DNA of 64,000 nucleotides, taken from NCBI GenBank assembly GCA_947500825.1, contig CANMTR010000011.1:1-64000 (forward strand). Direction: 5' to 3'. A model generated the notes under the pieces. It saw only the letters and a list, made by a program, of their open reading frames with translations. It did no database searches and was not told the origin of the DNA. Shown piece by piece: positions 48,584 through 57,810 of this stretch. The position numbers and the translations under genes are program-made. Source of the stretch: an uncultured Paracoccaceae bacterium. GTDB taxonomy: Bacteria > Pseudomonadota > Alphaproteobacteria > Rhodobacterales > Rhodobacteraceae. The number at the start of each line of letters is the position of its first letter. Within the stretch, counting starts at the first letter, position 1.

Positions 48584-48788
48584 CGCTTCCCAGGCAACGC
48601 TCCGAGCGCCCGCATATGACCGGGCCGATAGTCCCCTGTCCCGTTCGACGCCATGCGCCTGCGCCGCGAGCGGTCGCCTTTCGCGGGCGGGGATCGTCCG
48701 GCACCGGCCACGACGCCTTCTGCGCGACCCGTTTCACAGCCTGTGCCTGCCCATGCCCGACCCGCCCTATAACCCGCAGGAGGGCCTG

Positions 48789-48815
48789 GGCCGCCGCCCC
48801 ACGGGGGCGACGGCC
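48789..48815 (-). terminator. hairpin after putA
   Basis: A 12-bp stem (48804-48815 with 48789-48800, one G-T wobble) with a 3-nt loop starts eight bases after the putA stop codon on the minus strand. There is no T-run, so it is called on position and strength only. Confidence 0.55.
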
Positions 48816-48822
48816 GGGTCGG

Positions 48823-51800
48823 TTACTCCCGCGCGACCTGTGCCAGGAGCTGCGCGTTGCCGCCAGAGGCGGTCGTGTCGATGCACAGGTGCCGTTCGTG
48901 CATCACGTCGGACACCATCACATCGCCGGTCTGGAGACGCAGGAGCGGGCCCTCGCGCCGTGCAAGCTGGCGGGCGAGGGTGCGCGCGGTCTCCGCGTCG
49001 CCCCACCAGAGCGCCGCGCCGAAGGCGGGCGCGGTGGCGAGGTCCGTCTCCGCGTCCCCGTCGGTGGCGCGGCCGCCCAGGCGCTCCACGTCGGCCCGCT
49101 GTCGCTTGCGGTCCGCATCCGTGGGGCCGAGGCACAGGACGGCGGGGCGCGGCACCAGGTGCAGGCGGTTCGATTCGCCCGTCGGGCCGGGCAGGTCGAT
49201 CACCGTCTCGGGGGCGGCGTCGGGGCGTCGGGGCTTCTGGAACCGCTCCACGTAGAACGGCCCGCCCGCCTTGGGCCCGGTGCCCGAAAGCTTCTCGCCG
49301 CCGAAGGGCTGGGAGGCCACGATGGCGCCGATCTGGTTGCGGTTGACGTAGAGGTTGCCGCACTCGATCTGGTCGGTGATGTACTGCACCCGGTCGTCGA
49401 TGCGCGTGTGCAGCCCGAAGGTCAGCCCGTAGCCGCGCCCGTTGATCGCCTCGATCACGCTGTCGATCTTCGTGGCCTTGAACGTGGCCAGGTGCAGGAC
49501 GGGGCCGAACACCTCGCGCTCGATCTCCTCGATCCCCGAGACGCGGATCAGGGCGGGGGCCAGGAACGCGCCCCGGTCGGGGGCCGACGAGCGGTGCAGC
49601 AGGCGCCCCTCCTCCCGCGCCTTGTCGACATAGGCGGCGATGGGCTCGTGCGCCTCGGCGTCGATCAGCGGCCCGCTGTCGGAGTGGAGCAACCACGGAT
49701 CGTCCACGTGGAAGGCGTCCATCGCGCCCGAGAGCATCTCGATGAAGTCGTCGGCGATGTCCTCCTGAACGTAGACGACCCGGCAGGCCGAGCAGCGCTG
49801 CCCGGCCGACTGGAACGCCGATTGCAGCAGGTCGCGCACGGCCTGTTCGGGCAGGGCGGACGAATCGACCATCATCGCGTTCAGGCCCCCGGTCTCGGCG
49901 ATGAGCGGCGCGCCGGGGGCGCAGTGTTCGGCCATGGCCTGCTTGATCTTCGCCGCCGTCTCGGTCGAACCGGTGAAGGCCGCGCCGTCCACGCGCGCGT
50001 CCGAGGTGAGCGCCGCGCCGACCTCGCCGCCGCCGGGGAGGAGCTGCAGCGCCTCGGCCGGCACGCCCGCCTCGTGCAGGAGCCGGGCGCCCGCATGGGC
50101 GATCAGGCTGGTCTGCTCGGCGGGTTTGGCCAGCACGGCGTTGCCGGCCGCGAGTGCCGCGGCGATCTGGCCGGTGAAGATCGCGAGGGGGAAGTTCCAT
50201 GGACTGATGCACACGACCCGGCCGAGGGCGGTGCCGTCGAGCCGCTCGGCCTCCTCGGCGTAGTAGAGGAGGAAGTCGACCGCCTCGCGCAGCTCGGCCA
50301 CCGCGTCGGGCAGGGTCTTGCCCGCCTCCCGCGCGAGGATCGCGAAGAGCTCGCCGAAATTGTCCTCGTAGTGCCGCGCGGCGGCCTTGAGGATGCGCGC
50401 GCGCTCGGCCGCCGGGGCGTCCCAGGGCCGCGCGGCGGCAAAGGCCGTCTCCACGTCGGCCTCGGAGGCAGGGCGGACATGGCCCACGACCTCATCGGGC
50501 TCGGCGGGGTTGCGCACCTCCGCCTCCGCTTCCGGGGCCGCGTCGCCGGCGATGCGCGGGGCGGCCTCGAAGGTGCGGGTGCGGAACGGCTCGCGGGCGG
50601 AGTCGATCTCCTCCAGATGGTCTGCGGCCGTCAGGTCCCATCCACGGGAATTCTCGCGGAGGGGCAGGAAGATGTCGGTTCCCGGCGTGACCAGCGGCGT
50701 GCGGTCGAGCTTCTCGAACGGGTCCTCGGCCACCTTCTCGGGCGGGACCTCCTCGTCGACGATCTGGTTGACGAAGCTCGAGTTGGCCCCGTTTTCCAGC
50801 AGCCGGCGCACCAGATAGGCCAGCAGGTCCTCGTGCTGCCCGGTGGGCGCGTAGATGCGGCAGCGGATGCCGCGATCCTGCATCAGCAGGTCGTAGAGCG
50901 TCTCGCCCATGCCGTGCAGGCGCTGGAACTCGTATTCCTCCCGGCCCACGCCCATCTGGCGCACCATGTGCAGCACCGCCGCGACGGTGTGGGCGTTGTG
51001 GGTCGCGAATTGCGGATAGAGGCGCTCGCGGTGGCGCAGGAGCTTGCGCGCGTTGCCCAGGAAACTCACGTCGGCGGCCGGCTTGCGGGTGAAGACGGGG
51101 AACCGCGCCATCCCGTCCTGCTGGGCCATCTTGATCTCGGTGTCCCAGTAGGCGCCCTTCACGAGCCGCACCATGAGGCGCCGGTCGAGCCGCTCGGCCG
51201 TGGCCGCGATCCAGTCGATCGCCGCCTCGCTGCGCGGGCCGAAGGCCTGGATGACGAAGCCGAACCCGTCCCAGCCGGCCAGCCGCTCGTCCGCCAGCAC
51301 GCGCTCCATCACCTCGAGCGAGAGGGTCAGGCGATCCTGCTCCTCGGCGTCCACGTTGAACCCGATCTTGAGCTTCGCGGCCTTCGCGGCGAGGTCGGCG
51401 ACGATGGGCGACAGCTCCTCGATCACCGTGTCGCGATGGGCCATCTCGTAGCGCGGATGGAGGGCCGAGAACTTCACCGAGATGCCGGGATTCCTGGCCA
51501 CGTCGCCCTTGGTGGCCCGCTTCGACATCTGCTCGATCGCGTGGGCGTAGGACTTGCGGTAGCGCTCGGCGTCCTCGAAGGTGCGCGCCGCCTCGCCCAG
51601 CATGTCGTAGGAATAGGTGTAGCCCTTGTCCTCCTGCTTGCGGGCGCGCTCCATCGCCTTCTCGATGGTCTCGCCCAGGACGAATTGCCGGCCCATGATC
51701 TTCATCGCGCGGCCCGTGGCCTGGCGGATCACCGGCTCGCCCATGCGCCGGATCGCGCCCCTGAGCGCCTTGAGGGGTCGGCTGTCGTCGTCGTCCAGCA

Positions 51801-52194
51801 CCCGGCCCGTCAGCATCAGCCCCCAGGTGGAGGCGTTGACGAGCGAAGAGGAGGAATGGCCCAGGTGCTCGCCCCACTTGCCGGGCGCGATCTTGTCCTC
51901 GATCAGCTCGTCCATCGTCTCGGCATCGGGGACGCGCAGCAGCGCCTCGGCCAGGCACATGAGCGCGATGCCCTCGTCGGTGGAGAGGCCGTACTCGGCG
52001 AGGAACACCTCCATCAGCCCCGGGTCGCCGCTCTTGCGGATGCGCTTGACCAGGCCGACGGCCGCCTCGCAGATCTCGCGCCTGTCCTGGGGCGACAGGT
52101 CGGCCTCGGCCTTCAGCCGCTCGAGCACGGCGTCGGCGTCGGGATAGGGCGAAATCGGCAGGACCGGCGGCGGCATCGTCGTGTCGCGAGGCAT
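48823..52194 (-). CDS. putA: bifunctional proline dehydrogenase / L-glutamate gamma-semialdehyde dehydrogenase PutA
   Basis: Oxidises proline to glutamate in two steps, FAD then NAD dependent, passing electrons to the quinone pool. The 1123-residue product has a PRODH domain (about 60-470, with RLVKGAYWDTEIK and QFATHNAHT), then an aldehyde dehydrogenase domain (about 540-985) with ISPWNFPLAIFTGQ, ETGGLNAM and the catalytic cysteine in SAGQRCSACRVVY. A C-terminal part of about 120 residues follows. There is no N-terminal ribbon-helix-helix, so it is not an autorepressor as in E. coli. The ATG at 52194 has GGAGGG seven bases upstream. Confidence 0.97.
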   Translation of the reverse strand: MPRDTTMPPPVLPISPYPDADAVLERLKAEADLSPQDRREICEAAVGLVKRIRKSGDPGLMEVFLAEYGLSTDEGIALMCLAEALLRVPDAETMDELIEDKIAPGKWGEHLGHSSSSLVNASTWGLMLTGRVLDDDDSRPLKALRGAIRRMGEPVIRQATGRAMKIMGRQFVLGETIEKAMERARKQEDKGYTYSYDMLGEAARTFEDAERYRKSYAHAIEQMSKRATKGDVARNPGISVKFSALHPRYEMAHRDTVIEELSPIVADLAAKAAKLKIGFNVDAEEQDRLTLSLEVMERVLADERLAGWDGFGFVIQAFGPRSEAAIDWIAATAERLDRRLMVRLVKGAYWDTEIKMAQQDGMARFPVFTRKPAADVSFLGNARKLLRHRERLYPQFATHNAHTVAAVLHMVRQMGVGREEYEFQRLHGMGETLYDLLMQDRGIRCRIYAPTGQHEDLLAYLVRRLLENGANSSFVNQIVDEEVPPEKVAEDPFEKLDRTPLVTPGTDIFLPLRENSRGWDLTAADHLEEIDSAREPFRTRTFEAAPRIAGDAAPEAEAEVRNPAEPDEVVGHVRPASEADVETAFAAARPWDAPAAERARILKAAARHYEDNFGELFAILAREAGKTLPDAVAELREAVDFLLYYAEEAERLDGTALGRVVCISPWNFPLAIFTGQIAAALAAGNAVLAKPAEQTSLIAHAGARLLHEAGVPAEALQLLPGGGEVGAALTSDARVDGAAFTGSTETAAKIKQAMAEHCAPGAPLIAETGGLNAMMVDSSALPEQAVRDLLQSAFQSAGQRCSACRVVYVQEDIADDFIEMLSGAMDAFHVDDPWLLHSDSGPLIDAEAHEPIAAYVDKAREEGRLLHRSSAPDRGAFLAPALIRVSGIEEIEREVFGPVLHLATFKATKIDSVIEAINGRGYGLTFGLHTRIDDRVQYITDQIECGNLYVNRNQIGAIVASQPFGGEKLSGTGPKAGGPFYVERFQKPRRPDAAPETVIDLPGPTGESNRLHLVPRPAVLCLGPTDADRKRQRADVERLGGRATDGDAETDLATAPAFGAALWWGDAETARTLARQLARREGPLLRLQTGDVMVSDVMHERHLCIDTTASGGNAQLLAQVARE

Positions 52195-52453
52195 ATGTCT
52201 TCCCTCCATGCAGTTGTTACGATCCTAGCGTTAATGGCGACGACGTATAGGAGGGGGAGCCGGCGAATCCGTCCCCGATCCGCCCGAATCGGCATCGTTA
52301 GCGGTAGATGTCGCGGCAAATGGCCCTCCCCCCGGGCAAAATCGCCCATATCCGGCCGCGGCGCGGGGGCCGGTGGAGGCGGCATGCCACGACACGGAAC
52401 CATTCCGGCGCGGGGCCGCGTTACGGACGGACCGACACGCCAAGGAGACCGCC
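52195..52453. other. divergent region putA / aldo-keto reductase
   Basis: 259 bases between divergent genes. An Lrp-type putR is often found divergent from putA in relatives, but none is encoded here. A GGAAC...CGTT pair at 52396-52422 has an 18-base spacer, outside the EcfG range. Confidence 0.4.
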
Positions 52454-53278
52454 ATGCCCGTCACACCGATCGGCCCCGCCAAGATCCCCTCGCTGGGGCT
52501 CGGCACCTTCCAGATGGACGGCGGCAAGACCGCCGACCTCGTCCGTGCCGCCCTGTCCGAAGGGTACCGCCACATCGACACCGCCCAGGCCTATGGCAAC
52601 GAGGAAGAGGTCGGCCAGGGTATCCGCGACGCGGATGTGCCCCGCGACCAGGTGTTCCTGACCACCAAGATCCTGCCCGACCGCCACGGCGCCGCCGATT
52701 TCAAGCGCGCCGCCCACGAGTCGCTGGAGCGGCTAGGGACCGATTACGTGGATCTGCTGCTGCTGCACTGGCCGTCGAAGGACGTGCCCCTGACCGAGAC
52801 GCTGCCGGTCCTCGACGAGCTGATCGACGCGGGCCACGTCCGGTTCGGCGGCGTGTCGAACTTCACCGCGGCGCACTTGCAGCAGGCGACCAGCGTGATG
52901 TCTCACCCCGTCGCGACGAACCAGATCGAATTCCACCCCTTCATCAGCCAGATCAAGCTGCTGGAGATGATGGACGGCATGGGCATTCCGTTCGAGGCCT
53001 ATTCGCCCCTGGCGCGCGGGCAGGTGATGGAGAACGACGCGCTGAAGGAGATCGCGGAGGCGCACGACGCCAACCCCGCGCAGATTTCCGTGGCCTGGAT
53101 CCTGGCCAAGGGCGGCGTGGCCATCCCCAAGACGGCGAAGAAGGAGCGTCTGGCCTCCAACCTCGCCTCCGCCGAGATCGAATTGAGCGCCGACGAGATG
53201 AAGCGCATCGACGTCATGGCCAAGCCCGACGGACGCATCATCTCGCCCGACAACATGGCGCCCGACTGGGACGACTGA
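52454..53278 (+). CDS. aldo/keto reductase (2,5-diketo-D-gluconate reductase type)
   Basis: NADPH-dependent carbonyl reductase of 274 residues. SLGLGTFQMDGG, EGYRHIDTAQAYGNEEEVG with the catalytic Asp and Tyr, TTKILPD with the Lys, LLLLHWPSK with the His, and IPKTAKKERLASNL near the C-terminus match the DkgA/DkgB branch. Substrate unknown. AAGGAG lies eight bases upstream of the ATG. It is divergent from putA and convergent with nlpD. Confidence 0.93.
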   Translation: MPVTPIGPAKIPSLGLGTFQMDGGKTADLVRAALSEGYRHIDTAQAYGNEEEVGQGIRDADVPRDQVFLTTKILPDRHGAADFKRAAHESLERLGTDYVDLLLLHWPSKDVPLTETLPVLDELIDAGHVRFGGVSNFTAAHLQQATSVMSHPVATNQIEFHPFISQIKLLEMMDGMGIPFEAYSPLARGQVMENDALKEIAEAHDANPAQISVAWILAKGGVAIPKTAKKERLASNLASAEIELSADEMKRIDVMAKPDGRIISPDNMAPDWDD

Positions 53279-53324
53279 AGATGGACGCCGGGGCGGCACC
53301 CGCCCCGGCTGCCCCGGGCGCGGG

Positions 53325-54458
53325 CTAGTCCAGGTATTCCGTCGGATCGACGCTCTCGAAACCCTCGCGCACCTCGAAATGGAGGAATGCGGGATCGGTG
53401 TCGCGGATGCGGGCGAGCGTCTGGCCGCGGCCGACGCTCTCTCCCTTCTGCACCGTCACGTTGGCCACCCCGGCATAGACGGTCAGCAACCCGTCGGGGT
53501 GGCGCAGCACCAGGATCGGCACCTGGTCGGTGTCGCGGGTGATCGCCGCCACGGTGCCCTCGGCGGCCGCGCGCACCGGCGTTCCGGGGATGGCCGCGAT
53601 GACGATGCCGTCGTTCGTTCCCTTGTCGAAGGCCCGGATCACGCTGCCCTGGACGGGATAGGCGAGGCGCGCGCCGCTGTCGGAGGCGCTCGTCGTCTCC
53701 TCGGCCATGGTCTCGGGCGCGGGCGTGTCCTCCGGCGGCGCCTGCGTGGCCTCCTCCTCGGGGAGGGGCTCGGCGGCGGAGGGCGGCGGCGGCACCGCGG
53801 TGCCCTCGCCGGGTCGGCTCTCGCGCGTTTCGGGCGGGGCGGTCTCGTCCGCGACGGGGATCAGGAGGTAGGCGCCCTCGCGCACCGTGAGATCCTCTCC
53901 CAGCCCGTTCCACTCCGCCAGCGCCTGCACCGGCACGCCGTAGCGCCGCGCGATGGAGAACGCCGTCTCGCCCCGGGCCACCCGGTGGCGCACGGGCTCG
54001 GTGCCTGCGCGGTCGATCGCGGCCGAGGCCCTGTCTTCCAGCGAGCTGGTGGATATCTCGCCCGCGGGGCGGATCGGGCCGGTGACCGGGCTGCCGGTGG
54101 CCGGGGACGGCTCGGCCACGCGGCGGGGCAGGGCCACGACCTCGCCCGGGCGAAGGGCCGCGTCGGCCGGCACGCCGTTGTAACGGGCGAGCTCGGCCGG
54201 CGGCAGGCCCACGCGCGCCGCCACGCCGGCGATGGTGTCGCCCTGCCGCGCCAGCGCCACCTGGTAGCCGGGATAGGAGATCACGCCGCGATTGTCGGGG
54301 CGGGGCCGGTCGGCCACCTGCCGCGCCACGGCATCGGATGTGTGGAAGGCCTGGCCGAGGTTGCCCCTCAGGTCCAGGTCGATGGCGCCGTCCGGCCCGC
54401 AGGCCGTCAGCGCCAGCAGGGTGGAGGAAAGGATCGCGCCCCGGGAAAGGCCTGCCAT
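53325..54458 (-). CDS. nlpD: NlpD-like LysM / degenerate M23 peptidase lipoprotein
   Basis: A 377-residue lipoprotein with lipobox LTAC at about residues 17-20. Two LysM domains (about 60-110 and 155-205) bind peptidoglycan. A Pro/Glu-rich linker follows, then a LytM/M23 domain (about 275-377). The zinc ligands of active M23 enzymes appear lost: GIVIAAI replaces the H..D motif and FLHFEVR replaces HLHFE. This matches NlpD of E. coli, which activates an amidase during cell division and does not cut peptidoglycan itself. Gene order surE-pcm-nlpD supports the name. Confidence 0.88.
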   Translation of the reverse strand: MAGLSRGAILSSTLLALTACGPDGAIDLDLRGNLGQAFHTSDAVARQVADRPRPDNRGVISYPGYQVALARQGDTIAGVAARVGLPPAELARYNGVPADAALRPGEVVALPRRVAEPSPATGSPVTGPIRPAGEISTSSLEDRASAAIDRAGTEPVRHRVARGETAFSIARRYGVPVQALAEWNGLGEDLTVREGAYLLIPVADETAPPETRESRPGEGTAVPPPPSAAEPLPEEEATQAPPEDTPAPETMAEETTSASDSGARLAYPVQGSVIRAFDKGTNDGIVIAAIPGTPVRAAAEGTVAAITRDTDQVPILVLRHPDGLLTVYAGVANVTVQKGESVGRGQTLARIRDTDPAFLHFEVREGFESVDPTEYLD

Positions 54459-54508
54459 GCCGCTCGTCCTCGTTGTCTTGCCGCCGCCTCTTGCCGGGCG
54501 CTCGGGTG

Positions 54509-55150
54509 TCATTCCTGGCCCATCCCCTCGATCAGCGGAACGAAGCGGACGGCGCGCAATTCCTCGTAGTCGACGCCGTCCTCGCCCCGCGTCACCTTGA
54601 TCAGGCGCTGGACGTGGTCGGACTGGCCGACGGGAAGCACCATGATACCGCCGATCCGAAGCTGGGCCAATAGGGGGCCGGGCGGATCCTCGGCCGCGGC
54701 GGTCACCAGGATGCGGTCGAAGGGGGCCTGGTCGGGCAGGCCGCGGCTGCCGTCCGAGGCCAGGACCGTGACGTTGGAGATGCCCAGGGATTCCATCGTC
54801 TCCTGCGCCGACTGGGCCAGGCGGCGATGACGGTCGACCGAGTAGACCCGGCGCGCCAGCAGGCTCAGGATCGCGGCCTGGTAGCCCGAACCCGCGCCCA
54901 CCTCGAGGACCTTGTCGCGGGGCGACACGTCGAGCGCCTGGGTCATCAGCCCCACCACCGAGGGTTGCGAGATCGTCTGGCCGCATGGGATCGGCAGCGG
55001 CATGTCCTCGTAGGCGCGGTCGGCGAAGATGCCCCGCACGAAGGCGCCGCGGTCGATCCGTTCCATGGCGTCCAGAACCCGGGCATCGGTGACCCCGCGC
55101 GAGCGCAGCTGGAACAGGAACTGCATCCGGCGTTCGGGGTCGAGGCTCAT
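54509..55150 (-). CDS. pcm: protein-L-isoaspartate O-methyltransferase
   Basis: Repairs isoaspartyl residues in aged proteins using SAM. The 213-residue enzyme has [24 protein letters not shown], the SAM loop [19 protein letters not shown], and [24 protein letters not shown] (quoted parts: [35 protein letters not shown]). All are diagnostic. The ATG overlaps the surE stop by four bases. Confidence 0.97.
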   Translation of the reverse strand: MSLDPERRMQFLFQLRSRGVTDARVLDAMERIDRGAFVRGIFADRAYEDMPLPIPCGQTISQPSVVGLMTQALDVSPRDKVLEVGAGSGYQAAILSLLARRVYSVDRHRRLAQSAQETMESLGISNVTVLASDGSRGLPDQAPFDRILVTAAAEDPPGPLLAQLRIGGIMVLPVGQSDHVQRLIKVTRGEDGVDYEELRAVRFVPLIEGMGQE

Positions 55151-55929
55151 CCGAGCGCGTCCCTCAGCGCGTCGATCCGGTCGTGGGCGGTCAGGTCGGC
55201 GCGCATGGGCGTGACGGCCACGCGGCGGTCGAGCGCCGCGGCCGCGTCGGTGCCCGGCGCCGTCGGCGTCTGCTGCGGCCCGCCCGTGACATAGAGGAAC
55301 CGCCGCCCCGAGGGGGAGACATGGGGCGTCATGCCGTGGCCCGCGTCCTCGCGCCGGCCCTGGACGCCCACCGCCAGCCCGGCCACGTCGGCGGCCGCGC
55401 AGGGCGGAAAATTGACGTTGTAGAACAGGCGGTAGGGCGCCTCCTCCCACTCGCCGTGGGACAGGAGGCGGCGCACCGTGTCGGCGCCGTGGGCGCGGGC
55501 GGCCTCGAACGGATCGTCGAGGCCCGCGTTGTCGGGGCCGAAATACTGGCTGAGGGCGATCGCGGGCAGGTTCTGGAGCGCGGCCTCGATGGCGCCGCCG
55601 ACGGTGCCCGAGTACATGACGTTCTCGGCCGCGTTGTTGCCCCGGTTCACCCCCGACAGGACCAGGTCCGGCCGGTCGGGCAGGATGTCGTAGAGCGCGG
55701 CCAGGACGCAATCGGCCGGCGAGCCTTCCACCGCGTGGCGGCGGGGGCCGAACTCCTGCACCATCGTGGGCCGCGCGTAGGAGATGCAGTGGCCCACGCC
55801 CGACTGTTCGAAGGCGGGCGCCACCGTCCAGATCTCGGCGTCGGCTCCCCCCACATCGGCCGCGATCTCGCCCAGCACCTGCAGGCCCGGCGCGGTGATG
55901 CCGTCGTCGTTCGTGATCAGAATGCGCAT
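55147..55929 (-). CDS. surE: 5'-nucleotidase SurE
   Basis: Stationary-phase survival phosphatase acting on nucleoside monophosphates. The 260-residue product begins [17 protein letters not shown], with the metal-binding Asp-Asp. It continues with [37 protein letters not shown] (quoted as [16 protein letters not shown]) and VNFPP. It is the first gene of the surE-pcm-nlpD set. Confidence 0.97.
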   Translation of the reverse strand: MRILITNDDGITAPGLQVLGEIAADVGGADAEIWTVAPAFEQSGVGHCISYARPTMVQEFGPRRHAVEGSPADCVLAALYDILPDRPDLVLSGVNRGNNAAENVMYSGTVGGAIEAALQNLPAIALSQYFGPDNAGLDDPFEAARAHGADTVRRLLSHGEWEEAPYRLFYNVNFPPCAAADVAGLAVGVQGRREDAGHGMTPHVSPSGRRFLYVTGGPQQTPTAPGTDAAAALDRRVAVTPMRADLTAHDRIDALRDALG

Positions 55930-55996
55930 GACGTCCCCGGTCGGTTCGGCCGCCTTCCTAGGTCAGCGGGGGCCGGGCGGCAAGTCGCGTGGCCGC

Positions 55997-56638
55997 TCAG
56001 ACCCCCGACAGGAGGCGTCGGGCCTCGGCCCCGGGATCGGCCAGCGAGGCGCGGTCCTCGCCGGGAAAGAAGCGCGCCCGCGTCGCGGTGGGCATGGGCG
56101 AGGGCTCCAGGACCGACACGGCGGGACCGGTGTTTTCGGTCTCGGCGGCCCAGGAGCGGGCGAGCGCGATCTGGGCCGCCTTGGTGGCGCCGTAGCTGCC
56201 GAAGAACTTCGCTCCCGCGCGGGGGTCGTCGAAGAACATCGCCCGCCCCGCCGGCGCGGCCAGCAGGAGCGGCTCGACCATGCGGATCAGGGTCGCCGTC
56301 GCGGTGGCGTTGACCGCCAGCGACCGGTCCCAGTCCTTGGGCTGGACATGGGCGGCGGGGGTGAGCGGGGCGGCGTGGACGGCCGTATGGCACCACAGGT
56401 CGGCGTGGCCCCAGCGGTCGTGGATGCCCCGGCACAGATGGGCCATCGCGTCCGCGTTCGTCACGTCCATGGGGGCGAGCGTGGCCTGCCCGCCGGCGGC
56501 GCGGACGCGGTCGTCGAGCTCCTCCAGCGCGCCGGTGGTGCGGGCCACCGCGACGATGTGATGGGTGGGGGCGAGGGCCAGCGCCAGGGCGGCGCCGAGG
56601 CCGCGCGACGCGCCGGTTATGAGGGCGATCTGGGTCAT
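55997..56638 (-). CDS. short-chain dehydrogenase/reductase family oxidoreductase
   Basis: A 213-residue SDR enzyme. The NAD(P) motif TGASRGLGAALA is at residues 8-19. The catalytic tyrosine and lysine are in FGSYGATKAAQ. The substrate is unknown, and some family members of this length act on aromatic or sugar alcohols. It lies 67 bases upstream of surE on the same strand and is divergent from bioY. Confidence 0.87.
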   Translation of the reverse strand: MTQIALITGASRGLGAALALALAPTHHIVAVARTTGALEELDDRVRAAGGQATLAPMDVTNADAMAHLCRGIHDRWGHADLWCHTAVHAAPLTPAAHVQPKDWDRSLAVNATATATLIRMVEPLLLAAPAGRAMFFDDPRAGAKFFGSYGATKAAQIALARSWAAETENTGPAVSVLEPSPMPTATRARFFPGEDRASLADPGAEARRLLSGV

Positions 56639-56744
56639 GCGGGGCCCGATTACGTGGCTTCGGGGGGCAGTGCAATCGCGCGGCTTGACTGTCACGCCCC
56701 ATCGGGGGACACCCAAGCCGGATAGATATCGAGGGAGCCTCATC

Positions 56745-57305
56745 ATGACCAACGACACGCCTCTCCTTCAGGGCCGCGACCGCGCGATGTGGCAGAGCCT
56801 GTTCCTCGTCTTTGGCGCCTCGGTGCTGGTGGCGCTGTCGGCGCAGGTGGAGGTGCCGATGCTGCCGGTGCCGATGTCGTTGCAGACGCTGGCGGTGTCC
56901 GTCGTGGGCCTGACGCTGGGCTCCCGGCTGGGGGCGGCGGCGCTCGCGGCCTACCTGGCGCAGGGCGCGATGGGCCTGCCGGTCTTTTCGGGCGGGGATG
57001 CGGGCGCGCATCACCTGCTGGGGCCCACGGGCGGGTTCCTGCTGGCCTATCCGGCGATGGCGTTCCTGACGGGCTGGCTGGCCGAGCACGGCATGGCGCG
57101 CGGGCTGGGGCGGACCTTCGTGGCCGCGCTGCTGCCGGCGACGGCGCTGTTCGTGCCGGGCGTGGCGTGGCTCTGGGCTGTAACGCCGCTGGATCTCGGC
57201 GCCGCGGCGATGGCGGGGATGGTGCCGTTCGTCTTCGGCGACGTGGTCAAGTCGGGCCTGGCGGCGCTGGTCGTGGCCGGTGGGTGGAGCGCCTCAAAGC
57301 GCTGA
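56745..57305 (+). CDS. bioY: biotin transporter BioY
   Basis: Substrate-binding membrane component of an ECF-type biotin importer, 186 residues with about six helices. AQVEVPMLPVPMSLQTLAVSVVGLTLGSRLGAAALAAYLAQGAMGLPVFSGG contains the BioY pattern (quoted as PVPMSLQTLAVSVVG and YLAQGAMGLPVFSGG). GPTGGFLLAYPAMAF is also conserved. No bioM or bioN energising genes are adjacent, so it may work alone or with modules encoded elsewhere. GAGGGAG precedes the ATG. Confidence 0.95.
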   Translation: MTNDTPLLQGRDRAMWQSLFLVFGASVLVALSAQVEVPMLPVPMSLQTLAVSVVGLTLGSRLGAAALAAYLAQGAMGLPVFSGGDAGAHHLLGPTGGFLLAYPAMAFLTGWLAEHGMARGLGRTFVAALLPATALFVPGVAWLWAVTPLDLGAAAMAGMVPFVFGDVVKSGLAALVVAGGWSASKR

Positions 57306-57327
57306 TCCGAAAGGACTTTCAGGAACT

Positions 57328-57810
57328 TCAGGCGCCGCCCTCCGGGGCGGCGTCTTGCGTTTCGTGAAGCTCTTCCAGCGCGCCTTCGCACAGGCCCAGG
57401 GGCAGCCAGCGGCAGCCCGCGCAGAGGCTCGCCAGATCGCCGGGGCGGACGCGGGCGCGGATGCGCGCCTTGGCCTCGCCCCAGGTCAGCCCGTCGCCCG
57501 GCGAAAGGCCGAGCCTCGCGGCATGATCGCGGTCCAACCTCTTGATCTTGCTTTCTTTCGCGCAGACGGCGCCGCGGCGTTCGGGGCAGGGCGCGCAGAT
57601 CGGATCGAGGCCCCCGACGATGCGCAGGGGCGTGTCGTCGCGCGCCCGCATGGGCAGGGCGAGACGGGCCATGTTGGCGGTGAAGGCGTCGGAATAGCCG
57701 TATCCGCGAAAGCCCAGGGAGCACATCAGGTGGTGGGGCCGGAGGGCCAGGCCCGCTGTCGGAATCGCGTCGGAGTCCCGGCGGAGTTCCGGAGCGGCGC
57801 CCTTCGTCAC
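57328..57810 (-). CDS. DUF1284 domain-containing protein
   Basis: A 160-residue protein with the DUF1284 features LALRPHHLMCSLGFRGYGYSDAFTANM (quoted as LRPHHLMCSLGFRGYGYS) and several conserved cysteines (CAPCPERRGAVC, LCAGCRW) that could bind metal or an iron-sulfur cluster. Function unknown. A GTG at 57810 overlapping the purF stop (GTGA) is taken as the start because a later ATG would remove the RPHH motif. It is coupled to purF. Confidence 0.8.
   Translation of the reverse strand: MTKGAAPELRRDSDAIPTAGLALRPHHLMCSLGFRGYGYSDAFTANMARLALPMRARDDTPLRIVGGLDPICAPCPERRGAVCAKESKIKRLDRDHAARLGLSPGDGLTWGEAKARIRARVRPGDLASLCAGCRWLPLGLCEGALEELHETQDAAPEGGA

Noticed and set aside
52396-52422. GGAAC...CGTT resembling an EcfG promoter upstream of the aldo/keto reductase
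   Set aside because: The spacer is 18 bases, outside the 16-17 base range, so it is not called.
47989-53328. A very long open frame on the plus strand (about 1780 codons) across murA and putA
   Set aside because: It is antisense to murA and putA, which are certain. Its translation is rich in His, Arg, Leu and Val repeats, typical of the opposite strand of high-GC genes.
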